Positions 6,931 through 14,817 are shown, counted from the stretch's first letter. The stretch is 19,156 nt of DNA from an uncultured Actinomycetes bacterium (GCA_937902285.1 CALGTB010000018.1:1-19156), one strand, 5' to 3'. A program made the numbers and translations. Notes: generated from the letters alone by a model not told the origin.

Positions 6931-8178
6931 ATGGTCACCATGCGCATCACGCCGAGGTGGATCACGCCTGCCCTGATGGCGGCCGTGGCCGTGTCGACGG
7001 TGGTGCTGGCACCGCCCTCGGCCGCCCAGCCCGACGATCCGCGGGTGGACGCCCTCCTGCAGGAGCGCCTCGTCAATCCGCGCATCGGGGACGACGTGGG
7101 GATGGTCGTCCTCGACGGCGCCACCGGGGCGGTGGTGAGCGCCCACGACGCTGACGCCCTCATGCTCCCCGCCTCGAACATGAAGATCATCACGGCCGTG
7201 ACCGTGCTGGCCACCCTCGGCTCGGAGGCGCAGTTCACCACGAGGGTGCGCAGTGGTCCCGTCGCCGGTGAGCTGGTGCTCGAGGGCGGCGGAGACCCGC
7301 TGCTGACCACCGGCGACCTGCAGGCGATGGCGCGCAAGGTGGCCAAGGGGCTCGCTCCGGACTCCGTCGTCGTCGTGCGCGTCGACGACGACCTGTTCCC
7401 CGCCACCGGCCGCGGACCGGGCTGGACGAAGGGCTACCTGCCGTACGTCGCCGCCCCCGTCGAGGCGCTGGCCCGCCTCGGCGACTACAGCCCCGATCCC
7501 AGCACGAACGCCGCGAAGGTGTTCACCCAGCGCCTGCGCGCCCTCGGCATCAAGGCCACCATCGGGGAGCCTGTCAATGTCGATCCGGCCGCCCCGATCC
7601 TGGTCGAGAGGCACAGCCGCGTCGAGGATGCGGTCAGCCTCATGCTGAGCCGCTCGGAGAACAACGTGGCCGAGGTGCTGTACCGCCAGGTGGCGGTCGC
7701 CTCCGGCATCGAGCCCTCGTGGGACGGCGCCCGGGTCGCCGCGGAGCGCGCGCTGGGGGCCCTGGGGATCGACGCCACCGGGATGGCGCTCCTCGATGGG
7801 AGCGGGCTGTCCCGCAAGGACCGGCTGAGCCCGCGCTTCCTGGCCGACGTGCTGCGCCTGGCACGGGTGACGCGGCCCGAGCCCTTCGTCACGATGTTCG
7901 AGCCTGAGGCGATGCCGGTGTCCGGTCAGACCGGGACGCTGGCGACGGCGTACGGCCGCTACGTCACGAAGCACGCGCGCTGCGCGCAGGGCGACGTCCA
8001 CGCCAAGACCGGCTCGCTGTTCGACACGATCGCCCTGTCCGGGGTCGCCGAGACCACATCTGGCGGCGAGCGGCTCTTCTCGCTCCTCGTGAACGACCGG
8101 CCGCAGCGCTACTCGGCCCTCTCGACGCGGCAGGCGCTCGACGGACTGACGGCGACCATCACCGGCTGCTGGGACTGA
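6931..8178 (+). CDS. dacB: D-alanyl-D-alanine carboxypeptidase/endopeptidase, PBP4 type (peptidase S13)
   Basis: This exported penicillin-binding protein of 415 residues trims peptidoglycan stem peptides or cross-links. A signal peptide covers about 1-32 (cleavage near PSAA). The three active-site motifs are complete: Ser82-x-x-Lys85 in PASNMK, Ser242-Glu-Asn244 in RSENN, and Lys359-Thr-Gly in AKTGSL. EGGGDPLL (118-125) is typical of the S13 family. Cys351 and Cys413 are the only mature-region cysteines and could pair outside the cell. ATG at 6931 and ATG at 6940 are both possible starts, with no clear ribosome site. It is divergent from the GH18 gene, and both products act on cell wall or polymer outside the membrane. 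Confidence 0.92.
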   Translation: MVTMRITPRWITPALMAAVAVSTVVLAPPSAAQPDDPRVDALLQERLVNPRIGDDVGMVVLDGATGAVVSAHDADALMLPASNMKIITAVTVLATLGSEAQFTTRVRSGPVAGELVLEGGGDPLLTTGDLQAMARKVAKGLAPDSVVVVRVDDDLFPATGRGPGWTKGYLPYVAAPVEALARLGDYSPDPSTNAAKVFTQRLRALGIKATIGEPVNVDPAAPILVERHSRVEDAVSLMLSRSENNVAEVLYRQVAVASGIEPSWDGARVAAERALGALGIDATGMALLDGSGLSRKDRLSPRFLADVLRLARVTRPEPFVTMFEPEAMPVSGQTGTLATAYGRYVTKHARCAQGDVHAKTGSLFDTIALSGVAETTSGGERLFSLLVNDRPQRYSALSTRQALDGLTATITGCWD

Positions 8179-8208
8179 CCCCACCGGCACCTCCGCCAGC
8201 CGGGTCAG
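8175..8208. terminator. Inverted repeat spanning both stops of a convergent pair
   Basis: CTGACCC (8175-8181) and GGGTCAG (8202-8208) form a 7-bp stem; inside it GGC (8186-8188) can pair with GCC (8195-8197). The dacB stop TGA and the IclR-gene stop (TCA on the plus strand) both lie in the outer arms. It probably acts in both directions. There is no U-tract. Confidence 0.5.
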
Positions 8209-8852
8209 CGGAGGGCGCGGGCGATCTCCCCGGCCGCACGCGCCACCCGGGGTCCGACGTCCGCCTCGTTGAACTCGCGCAAGGTGAGCACCCCGACGCT
8301 CGCCTCCAGGCCCGGCACTCCCAGCACGGGCACCGCGATGCCGAAGGCTCCCTGTGGTCCGTCGCCGCTGGCGACCACCCACGGCGGGTCGAGCGGCCGT
8401 CCTGCCGCGGTTCGGGCGGCCAGGATGGCGCGGCCGGCCGCACCGTGCTCGAGGGGCTGCCGGCTGCCGGCCCGGCTCGCCACGTGCAGGTCGGACCGTG
8501 AGGGCTCCACGACGACGGCGGCGAGGGCCTCCAGCCCGTCGACGACGGTGAGGACGGCGGTGGCGCCCACGGCGTCAGCGAGCAGCCGGAGCGCGGGGAG
8601 AGCGGTGTCGCGGACGACCGGCTGCACCTGACGGCCCATGGCGAGGATGCCGAGCCCGAGCCGGCAGCGGCCGTCGGCCGAGCGCCTCAGCAGGGCGTGC
8701 TGCTCGAGGGTCACCACCAGCCGGTAGACGACGGTGCGCCCGATGCCGAGGGCTGCGGCCAGCTCGGTGACGGTGAGCCCATCAGGGGACTCAGCCACCA
8801 CCTCCAGGACACGCAGCCCCCGGTCGAGGGTTTGCGAGGTCTCCGCCGCCAC
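8205..8852 (-). CDS. IclR-family transcriptional regulator
   Basis: The 215-residue protein begins with QTLDRGLRVLEVV, the usual entry to the IclR winged helix. The helix-turn-helix is TVTELAAALGIGRTVVYRLVVTL (27-49), followed by the wing RRSADGRCRLGLGIL. The effector domain from about 75 onward is recognisable (HGAAGRAILAA, GIAVPVLG) but short: whole proteins are usually near 250 residues, so roughly 30 residues are missing from the ligand-binding half compared with the norm. Start is GTG at 8852, with GAGGGA upstream. A dyad CCGCC-AC-GGCGG (8846-8857) covers the start codon and could serve autoregulation. The neighbouring HdeD-like gene is 29 bases upstream on the same strand. Ligand and targets are unknown. 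Confidence 0.87.
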   Translation of the reverse strand: MAAETSQTLDRGLRVLEVVAESPDGLTVTELAAALGIGRTVVYRLVVTLEQHALLRRSADGRCRLGLGILAMGRQVQPVVRDTALPALRLLADAVGATAVLTVVDGLEALAAVVVEPSRSDLHVASRAGSRQPLEHGAAGRAILAARTAAGRPLDPPWVVASGDGPQGAFGIAVPVLGVPGLEASVGVLTLREFNEADVGPRVARAAGEIARALR

Positions 8853-8881
8853 GGCGGTCCCTCGTCAGGCCTGCCGCTCCG

Positions 8882-9460
8882 TCAGGCTGTCTTCTTGAGG
8901 AACGAGCGCAGGCGGAACGCGGCGATGATCTCGAAGATGCCGCCCACGATCAGCCAGATGCCCGCGACCCAGGCCAGCGTCACCAGCGAGATCGCCGGCC
9001 ACACGAGGATGACCACGCCGCCGATGAGCATGATGATGCCGCCGAAGATGTTCCAGCCACGTCCTTCCTTCTCCTCGGCAGCGAGGAAGATCGCGCCGAA
9101 GCCGCGGAACAGGAACCCGATGCCCACCAGGATGGCGAGGATCTCCACGGCCTGGAAGGCGCCGCGGAACATGAGCAGACCGAGGATGACGGACAGGATC
9201 CCGGTGATGAACAGCAGCGCGCGCATGCCACCGGAGAGCCCCGACCCGAAGCCGCGGATGATCTCGAAGATTCCCGAGACGATGAGGTACACCGCCAGGA
9301 GGACCGCCAGCACCAGAACGGTGACGGCGGGCCATACGACGGCGATGATGCCGACGACGAGACTTGAAATGCCGAGGAAGAGCAGGACGCCCCAGTGACG
9401 GCCGATGGCCCCCATGGCGCTGTCGCTGACGTCCGCCGGACTCTGATCCACCGTGGTCAT
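8882..9460 (-). CDS. HdeD-family (DUF308) membrane protein
   Basis: The 192-residue protein has six membrane helices arranged as repeated two-helix units with glycine-rich centres, as in the HdeD/DUF308 family. The motif SGIFEIIRGFG in the first half recurs as GGIFEIIAAFR near the C-terminus, showing internal duplication. E. coli HdeD is linked to acid resistance at high cell density; in actinobacteria the role is not established. The ATG at 9460 has a strong GGGAGG five bases upstream. A longer frame from 9505 has no such site. A TAGACT hexamer at 9512-9507 would give a leader of about 40 bases. It may be cotranscribed with the IclR gene downstream. Confidence 0.88.
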   Translation of the reverse strand: MTTVDQSPADVSDSAMGAIGRHWGVLLFLGISSLVVGIIAVVWPAVTVLVLAVLLAVYLIVSGIFEIIRGFGSGLSGGMRALLFITGILSVILGLLMFRGAFQAVEILAILVGIGFLFRGFGAIFLAAEEKEGRGWNIFGGIIMLIGGVVILVWPAISLVTLAWVAGIWLIVGGIFEIIAAFRLRSFLKKTA

Positions 9461-9506
9461 ATGACCTCCCACTGACGAACTCGACGCACGTTGCGCCCAA
9501 CCCATG

Positions 9507-9512
9507 AGTCTA
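9507..9512 (-). promoter_or_regulatory. Candidate -10 of the HdeD-like gene
   Basis: On the minus strand TAGACT lies 46 bases before the ATG at 9460, with GGGAGG in the resulting leader. No convincing -35 is seen. The rest of 9461-9554 shows nothing further. Confidence 0.4.
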
Positions 9513-9554
9513 GATCGGTGGCGGCGTCATTCCCCGGTGACACTCCCGCGTGCA

Positions 9555-10307
9555 TCAGGCGAGTACGCGGGCGAGGAACTCCCTGGTCTGCGGCAGGCGC
9601 GGGTCGTTGAACAGCTGATCGGGCGGGCCCTGCTCGAGGACCATCCCGTCGCTGAGGAAGCACACGCGATCGGCGACCTCGCGGGCGAAGCCCATCTCGT
9701 GCGTCGCCATGACGATGGTGAGCCCCCCGGACTTCAGCTCGCGGACGGCATCGAGCACCTCGCCGACCAGGAGCGGGTCGAGTGCTGAGGTGATCTCGTC
9801 GAAGAGCATCAGCTCGGGCTGCATGGCGAGGGCACGCACGATGGCGACCCGCTGGGCCTGCCCGCCGGACAGCCGGTCGGGGTACTCGTCGGCCTTGGCA
9901 TCGAGCCCGAATCGGGCGAGCAGGGCACGTGCCTCGTCCCGGGCCTGGGCAACCGACGTGCCGACCACCTTCCGCGGAGCGAGGGTCACGTTGTCGAGGA
10001 CGGTCATGTGCGGGAAGAGGTTGTAGGACTGGAAGACGATGCCGATCCGTCGGCGGACGGTGTCGAGGTCAACGGACGGATCCGTCACGTCGAGGTCTCC
10101 GTCCAGCACGATCGTCCCGGCATCGACCGTCTCGAGTCCGTTGATGCAGCGCAGGAGGGTGGACTTGCCCGAGCCGGATGCGCCGATCAGCACGACGGCC
10201 TGGTGGCGAGCCACGTCGAGGTCGAGCCCGCGCAGCACCGAGTGGTCGTCGAAGGACTTCCAGATGCCCCGGGCGGTCAGCAGCGTCGGATCCGATCCGC
10301 CCGTCAT
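9555..10307 (-). CDS. Polar amino-acid ABC transporter, ATP-binding protein
   Basis: This 250-residue ATPase is of the GlnQ/HisP type and powers the importer encoded with it. Walker A is GASGSGKS (42-49), the Q-loop is FQSYNLFPH (92-100), the signature is LSGGQ (146-150), Walker B is LMLFDE (166-171), and the switch histidine is in ATHEM (201-205). The linker sequence is typical of amino-acid transporters. The ATG overlaps the permease stop by four bases (ATGA at 10304-10307), so translation is coupled. It is the last gene of the lipoprotein-permease-ATPase operon. It probably assembles as a dimer on the inner side of the membrane. Specificity cannot be read from the ATPase. Confidence 0.95.
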   Translation of the reverse strand: MTGGSDPTLLTARGIWKSFDDHSVLRGLDLDVARHQAVVLIGASGSGKSTLLRCINGLETVDAGTIVLDGDLDVTDPSVDLDTVRRRIGIVFQSYNLFPHMTVLDNVTLAPRKVVGTSVAQARDEARALLARFGLDAKADEYPDRLSGGQAQRVAIVRALAMQPELMLFDEITSALDPLLVGEVLDAVRELKSGGLTIVMATHEMGFAREVADRVCFLSDGMVLEQGPPDQLFNDPRLPQTREFLARVLA

Positions 10308-11173
10308 GCCACTCCCCCGGCCCTCTGGCGGCGGGCCATGCGCGCCTGGATCCAGTCGGCGAACCGCGTCATGGGGATCGTCAGGGCGAGGAAGATGACG
10401 GCCGCCGCGACGTACGGCGTGTAGTTGAAGCTCGACGACGCGTCGATCTGCGCCTGCCTCAGGATCTCGATGGGGCCGAGGACCGCCACGAGCGCCGTGT
10501 CCTTCTGCAGGGAGATGAAGTCGTTGAGCAGCGGCGGGACGACATTGCGGATCGCCTGCGGCAGGACGACGTAGCGGTTCGTCTGGAACGTCGACAGGCC
10601 CAGGGACCTCGCCGCCATGCGCTGGCTCGGGTGCACCGAGCCGATGCCTGCCCGGAACACCTCGGCCACGTAGGCGCTGTAGGACAGGACCAGGGCGGTC
10701 GTGCCCCAGAAGACCGGGCTCGTGGGCACGCCCTGCAGCCGCAGTGCCGGGACGCCGAAGCCGAGCAGGAAGATCACGAGGATGGTCGGGACGCCGCGGA
10801 AGACGTCGACGAAGACCGTGGCCATGACCCGCAGCGGCAGGAAGATCGGCGCCTTGAGCGTGCGCACCAGCGCGATGACGAGGCTGAACACGAGGATGAG
10901 CGGCTCGGCGACGAGGAAGATGCGGACGTTCAGCCAGAACGCCTCGAGCAGGCCGGCGAAGGAGTCCGCGAACTGCTCAGGGCTGAAGAACGTCTCCTGG
11001 ACGACCGGCCACCCGGGGGTGCTGGCGACGAAGGCCGCCACGACGACGACGAAGCCGATGAGGCTGGCCATGCCGACGAGCGCATTGCGCCGGGCACGAC
11101 GACGCGCCAGCGCCTGGCGCACCGGGTCCTTGTAGACCACGGGCGTGCCAGGCGCTGGCGCGGTTGTCGTCAT
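10304..11173 (-). CDS. Polar amino-acid ABC transporter, permease
   Basis: The 289-residue membrane protein is of the His/Glu/Gln/Arg permease family. A basic cytoplasmic start (ARRRARRN) precedes the first helix at about 31-50, and several further helices follow. The coupling loop is AEVFRAGIGSVHPSQRMAARSLG, the EAA-type contact site for the ATPase, followed by the family hallmark LPQAIRNVVPPLLNDFISLQKDTAL. FRGVPTILVIFLLGFGVP is also typical. It starts 21 bases after the lipoprotein stop and overlaps the ATPase start by four bases. Only one permease gene is present, so the channel would be a homodimer. Confidence 0.94.
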   Translation of the reverse strand: MTTTAPAPGTPVVYKDPVRQALARRRARRNALVGMASLIGFVVVVAAFVASTPGWPVVQETFFSPEQFADSFAGLLEAFWLNVRIFLVAEPLILVFSLVIALVRTLKAPIFLPLRVMATVFVDVFRGVPTILVIFLLGFGVPALRLQGVPTSPVFWGTTALVLSYSAYVAEVFRAGIGSVHPSQRMAARSLGLSTFQTNRYVVLPQAIRNVVPPLLNDFISLQKDTALVAVLGPIEILRQAQIDASSSFNYTPYVAAAVIFLALTIPMTRFADWIQARMARRQRAGGVA

Positions 11174-11194
11174 GCGACGTGACCGTACCGGCTG

Positions 11195-12148
11195 CTACTC
11201 CGTGAAGTACGGAGCGGTCTCGCCAGCCAGCCACTCGTCCTGGATCGCCTGCAGCTCTCCCGAGGCGGTCAGCTCGGCGAGGGCCTTGTTGACGCAGGTC
11301 ACCAGCGGGTTGCCCTTGGCGAAGAGCAGGCCGAACTGCTCGCCCTCGGCCGGGGCCGGGAACTGCCCCACGATCTTGCCCTTGGGGATCTCGACGGCGG
11401 TGATGTAGTAGGCCGTGGGCAGGTCGACGACGATGCCGTCGATCTGGCCGTTCTGCAGGGCGCTCTTGGCGTCGTTGGTGTCGTTGTACACGTACGGCTG
11501 CTCGGCCGGCTGGACCACGTCGTTGATGTAGTCGAGGCTGGTCGTGCCGATCTGCGCGCCGAGCTTGGCCTGCTGCAGCTCGGTGACGGTGGTGGCGTTC
11601 GCGATCGGCGAGTCCTTCAGCGCCACGACGGCCTGGTTGACCGTGTAGTAGCCGTCCGAGAAGTCGACGACCTTCTGCCGCTTAGGCGTGATCGAGATCT
11701 GGTTGATGTCGAAGTCGAACGCCTTGTCGCCGGGGGCGTAGGAGCTGTTGAACGGCACGACCGTCCACGCGACGTCCGTCGGGGCGAAGCCGAGCGTCTC
11801 CGCCACGGCGTAGGCCACGGCCGACTCGAAGCCCTGGCCGTTCGTCGGGTCGTCGTCGACGAAGTACGGCGGGTAGGCGGGCGTGTCGGTGCCGATGGTC
11901 AGCGTGCCCGGCGTGAACAGCGGCAGGTTCTCGACCGAGCATTCGTCGGTGGTGGGCTCCGCCGAGGCGGACTCCGACGGTGCAGCGGACTCGGACGCGG
12001 GCGCGGACTCCGACGGGGCGGCGGACTCGGACGCGGCCGCGGAGGACTCCGTCGTGCTGGACTGCTGGGCGCAGCCCACGAGGAGCAGGCTCGCGGACGC
12101 GAGGGCCACGGCGGGAAGCAGGAGACGGCGGGTGGACAGGCCGGACAT
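11195..12148 (-). CDS. Polar amino-acid ABC transporter, substrate-binding lipoprotein
   Basis: The 317-residue protein starts with a lipoprotein signal: basic STRR, a hydrophobic stretch, and the lipobox LVGC with lipidated Cys26. A linker of about 40 residues built from Ser-Glu-Ser and Ala-Pro units follows and likely spans the cell wall. The solute-binding domain begins near TLTIGTDTPAYPPYF, with GFESAVAYAVAETLGF and FDFDINQISITPKRQKVVDFSDGYY typical of family 3 proteins. The ligand is probably a polar or charged amino acid; it cannot be fixed from the sequence. The ATG at 12148 has GGAGG nine bases upstream. An in-frame start at 12184 would put 12 extra residues before the signal peptide and is not used. 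It heads the ABC operon, 52 bases after the MFS gene. Confidence 0.94.
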   Translation of the reverse strand: MSGLSTRRLLLPAVALASASLLLVGCAQQSSTTESSAAASESAAPSESAPASESAAPSESASAEPTTDECSVENLPLFTPGTLTIGTDTPAYPPYFVDDDPTNGQGFESAVAYAVAETLGFAPTDVAWTVVPFNSSYAPGDKAFDFDINQISITPKRQKVVDFSDGYYTVNQAVVALKDSPIANATTVTELQQAKLGAQIGTTSLDYINDVVQPAEQPYVYNDTNDAKSALQNGQIDGIVVDLPTAYYITAVEIPKGKIVGQFPAPAEGEQFGLLFAKGNPLVTCVNKALAELTASGELQAIQDEWLAGETAPYFTE

Positions 12149-12200
12149 GATCAGGGACCTCCTCGGGGCCGGCGGCGTTCGCAACGGCCCTCACATCCTG

Positions 12201-13577
12201 TCAGAGGCCCGCCGGTCGCATGCGCCCGGCAAGGACGATCGCGGCCGCGGCGAAGGCCGCTGAGCCCGCCCACAGCCACACGTACGTCGAGGCAGTCGCG
12301 CCGCCCGAGGCCACGGCCGACGCATGGACGAGGCCCAGGAGGGCGATCGCCACCACGCTCATCACCGAGTCGACGATCTGGATCGACGCGGAGTTGACCC
12401 CCTGCTCGTCCTCGGGCGACAGGCGCATGACCTGCACGGAGATCGACGGGATGCACAGGCCCATGCCGAAGGCTCCGATCGCCCACGAGACGCCGGCCAC
12501 CCAGGGCGGCAGCGCCGTGACGACGGCCAGGGGCAGGGTGAGCAGGCAGACACCCACGATGCTGGCCCCGACGCGCACCGCCGCGGACCGGTCGAGCTCG
12601 CCCGGCAGGCGGCTCTGGGCGTACGAGCCGACCGACCACAGCGCTGCCGACGTGGCGAGGATCATGCCGGCCGCGGTGGTGCTGATCCCCCGCGTCTCGA
12701 TGAGGGCGAGGGGGATGAACACCTCGGCCGAGAAGAACGCCGCCGCCAGCAGTCCTCGCATCATCACGCTCGTGGGCAGGCCGCGTGCGAAGGCCAGGGC
12801 TCCCGCCGGGAGCAGGCGGCGGACGCCGAACACCAGCAGCACCCCGCCGGCGATCGCCTCGACCGTGCCCGCCGGCGACAGGCGCAGGACGCCGTCCTGC
12901 ACGGCCAGCAGCCCGGCGGTCGCCAGGATCCCGGCCACGATGCGCTGCCGCGCCGACGGCTGGGGCGTGCCCCCCTCGAAGGCGCCCAGCCGGGGCAGGA
13001 GGAGAAGCGAGGGCGGGATGACGAACAGCGGCACGAGCCAGAAGACGGCCCGCCATGTCACGCTGTCGGCCAGCCAGCCGGCGATGACCGGGCCGATGAG
13101 TGCGGGCACCACCCACGCGGCCGCCAGCACCGAGAAGGCCTTGGGCCTCAGGTCGACGGGGTACGAGCGGGCGATGAGGACGTAGACGGCCACGATGACC
13201 GCCCCGGCACCCATGCCCTGAAGGGCCCGTCCGGCCACGAGCAGGCCGAGGCCGTTGGCGGATCCCGCGATCACGGCGCCCACCGTGAAGGCGGCGACGC
13301 CGGCGACGAGGGGTCCGCGTGGCCCCCGGGCGTCGGACCAGAGCCCGCCAGCGACCATGGAGAGCAGCGAGGCCACGACGAAGGAGTTGAACGCCCAGGT
13401 GTAGGCGCCCAGCGAGTCGAGCTCGCGGGCGACCACCGGCATGGCCGTCGCGGTTCCGATCCCCTCGAAGGCCATGAGGGTGATGAGCGAGACGATGCCG
13501 ATGGTCAGGGGGCGGTGCTCGCCTCGCCAGAGCGAGGTGGTGCCTGCTGTCCCCGGCTCCGCCGGGGACGCGGTCAG
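12201..13577 (-). CDS. Major facilitator superfamily transporter (probable drug/solute exporter)
   Basis: The protein has about 12-14 membrane helices, beginning LTIGIVSLITLMAFEGIGTA. GGLWSDARGPR, between helices 2 and 3, is the MFS motif A, and the order of helices resembles multidrug exporters. The substrate is unknown. The start is uncertain. In this frame there is no ATG, GTG or TTG between an ATG at 13676, deep inside the DUF3039 gene, and an ATG at 13475 within the first helix. I place the start at the CTG at 13577-13575, which overlaps the DUF3039 stop in CTGA, the same arrangement as an ATGA overlap. A second CTG at 13508 is possible. A strong hairpin lies just after the chosen start. 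Confidence 0.88.
   Translation of the reverse strand: MTASPAEPGTAGTTSLWRGEHRPLTIGIVSLITLMAFEGIGTATAMPVVARELDSLGAYTWAFNSFVVASLLSMVAGGLWSDARGPRGPLVAGVAAFTVGAVIAGSANGLGLLVAGRALQGMGAGAVIVAVYVLIARSYPVDLRPKAFSVLAAAWVVPALIGPVIAGWLADSVTWRAVFWLVPLFVIPPSLLLLPRLGAFEGGTPQPSARQRIVAGILATAGLLAVQDGVLRLSPAGTVEAIAGGVLLVFGVRRLLPAGALAFARGLPTSVMMRGLLAAAFFSAEVFIPLALIETRGISTTAAGMILATSAALWSVGSYAQSRLPGELDRSAAVRVGASIVGVCLLTLPLAVVTALPPWVAGVSWAIGAFGMGLCIPSISVQVMRLSPEDEQGVNSASIQIVDSVMSVVAIALLGLVHASAVASGGATASTYVWLWAGSAAFAAAAIVLAGRMRPAGL
13549..13569 (-). other. Perfect hairpin at the DUF3039-MFS junction
   Basis: GTCCCCGGC (13549-13557) and GCCGGGGAC (13561-13569) form a 9-bp stem with a 3-base loop, starting five bases after the DUF3039 stop. 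It could be a terminator, or it could control translation of the MFS gene. There is no U-tract. Confidence 0.6.
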
Positions 13578-13852
13578 GACTTGTCCCCGGAGCCCCCACC
13601 GCGAGGCAGGCCCTTGTGGATCTTCTCGCAGTCCGGGCAGATGGGGAACCGCGAAGGGTCGCGGTTGGGGATCCACACCTTGCCGCAGAGGGCCGTGACC
13701 GGGCTGCCGGTGACGGCGCTCTCCACGATCTTGGCCTTCTCGACGTAGTGCGCGAACTTCTCGTGATCGCCGTCGTCGTTCGTGAAGGACTCGCGCTCCT
13801 CGAGGAGGGTCCCTCCCGAGAGGCCGGGGCTGTCCAGCGGCTCCTGACTCAT
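13574..13852 (-). CDS. DUF3039 family small protein with a Cys-x-x-Cys
   Basis: This 92-residue soluble protein has three cysteines: Cys56 in ALCGKVW, and Cys72-x-x-Cys75 in FPICPDCEKIH. Together with His35 or His79 they could form a small zinc site, like a zinc ribbon. The core KFAHYVEKAKIVESAVTGSPVTALCG fits the actinobacterial DUF3039 family, whose function is unknown. Both ends look disordered. The ATG at 13852 is chosen because TAGACT ends seven bases upstream, predicting a leaderless transcript; the frame extends to 13939 without a better start. The MFS gene follows, overlapping or nearly so, and is probably cotranscribed. Confidence 0.87.
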   Translation of the reverse strand: MSQEPLDSPGLSGGTLLEERESFTNDDGDHEKFAHYVEKAKIVESAVTGSPVTALCGKVWIPNRDPSRFPICPDCEKIHKGLPRGGGSGDKS

Positions 13853-13859
13853 GGGCGTG

Positions 13860-13865
13860 AGTCTA
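13860..13865 (-). promoter_or_regulatory. -10 hexamer of the DUF3039 gene, likely leaderless
   Basis: TAGACT on the minus strand, then seven bases, then ATG at 13852. No ribosome site precedes the ATG. Confidence 0.5.
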
Positions 13866-13937
13866 GGTCTGATCCCCGGCTTCCTCCAGCGCCCCGCCTG
13901 GATGCGCCGCCGCCACGGCTGCCCCATGATGGACGGC

Positions 13938-14810
13938 ATGACGCTGTCCCCTGCCGGGGGAGGCCTCGACGCCTTCCTCGATCCCGAGACCGACTACCCC
14001 GCGAATCACTTCGCCCTCCAGTACGTCCTGAACGCGCTGGCCGACCGTCCCGCGCCGACGCTGGTGGAGGTCGGAACCGGGCACGCCACGGCCCTCGCGC
14101 CCCTGATCCGGGCGGGAGTCGACGTCCGGGGGTTCGACATCGATCCGGACCTCGTCGCACGGGGGCGCGAGCAGATGGGCGCCCTCGGGCAGGACCCCGA
14201 GAGCGTGACGGTGGGCGACATCGAGGACCCCGTCAGCTACGCGACCGTCCTGCGCGATGGCCCCTTCGACGCGCTGCTCGCCCTGGGAATCCTCCCGAAC
14301 GTCGCGAACGAGATCGGCACCCTCAGGAACATGCAGGCGCTCGTGCGGCCGGGCGGCGAGGTATTCGTGGAGTTCCGCAACGTGCTCTTCAGCCTGTTCA
14401 CCTCGAACCGGCACACGCGCAACTTCATCGTCGACGAGCTGCTGGCGGATGTCTCCGACGACCTCAGGTCGTCGGTGTCGGACGTGCTCGAGTCACGGGT
14501 CGACATGGATCGCCCGCCCCTGCCGAGGGCCGGCGCGAGCGCCTGGCGCTTCCACAACCCCTTCGAGGTCGCCGAGCGATTCGCGTCGCTCGGATTCGTC
14601 GACGTCCGCCCGCACTTCTTCCACTACCACCCGGCCATGCCGTTCCTGGCCTCCGAGCACCCGGCCTCGTTCCGCCGGGAGAGCCTGCGCCTGGAGAACG
14701 AGGCGTCCGGCTGGCGCGGGATGTTCCTCTGCTCGGCGTTCCTCATCCACGCCCGGCGGCCCGGCGTCGCCTCGGCCGCAGCGTCCCCTTCTATACCCCA
14801 TGGGGTATGA
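13938..14810 (+). CDS. SAM-dependent methyltransferase-like protein
   Basis: The 290-residue protein has a class I methyltransferase core. Motif I is VEVGTGHAT (43-51), and the acidic end of strand 2 is GFDIDP (65-70). GDIEDP and PFDALLALGILPNV follow as the next strands, and RPGGEVFVEFRN matches the strand-4 region. The N-terminal TDYPANHFALQYVLN and the C-terminal part (about 160-270, FFHYHPAMPFL) are not familiar, so the substrate is unknown. Three in-frame ATGs (13926, 13929, 13938) are close together with no good ribosome site; the last is used here. The stop codon lies at the end of the palindrome that covers the thioredoxin promoter. Confidence 0.8.
   Translation: MTLSPAGGGLDAFLDPETDYPANHFALQYVLNALADRPAPTLVEVGTGHATALAPLIRAGVDVRGFDIDPDLVARGREQMGALGQDPESVTVGDIEDPVSYATVLRDGPFDALLALGILPNVANEIGTLRNMQALVRPGGEVFVEFRNVLFSLFTSNRHTRNFIVDELLADVSDDLRSSVSDVLESRVDMDRPPLPRAGASAWRFHNPFEVAERFASLGFVDVRPHFFHYHPAMPFLASEHPASFRRESLRLENEASGWRGMFLCSAFLIHARRPGVASAAASPSIPHGV
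14793..14808. promoter_or_regulatory. 16-bp palindrome of CsoR/CstR operator type
   Basis: ATACCCCATGGGGTAT is a perfect dyad with a C4/G4 core. This shape matches operators of the CsoR/CstR (DUF156) repressor family, which sense copper or persulfides. It overlaps the -10 of the thioredoxin gene, so binding would block transcription. No such repressor gene is in the window. Confidence 0.6.
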
Positions 14811-14811
14811 T
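14806..14811 (+). promoter_or_regulatory. -10 hexamer of the thioredoxin gene, likely leaderless
   Basis: TATGAT is a near-ideal -10 and ends six bases before the ATG at 14818. It shares three bases with the palindrome. No -35 is evident. Confidence 0.6.
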
Positions 14812-14817
14812 TTCGCC

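Noticed and set aside
7974..7990. GCGCGC-T-GCGCGC dyad in dacB
   Set aside because: It lies within coding sequence at high GC, with no promoter or end of gene nearby; it is probably chance.
6850..8382. Minus-strand open frame of 510 codons opposite dacB
   Set aside because: It lies opposite a complete S13 peptidase and has a Gly/Arg/His-rich translation with no recognisable domain.
12324..13748. Plus-strand open frame of 474 codons opposite the MFS gene
   Set aside because: The translation is rich in Asp, Arg, Gly, Gln and His, as expected for the reverse of a hydrophobic membrane protein.
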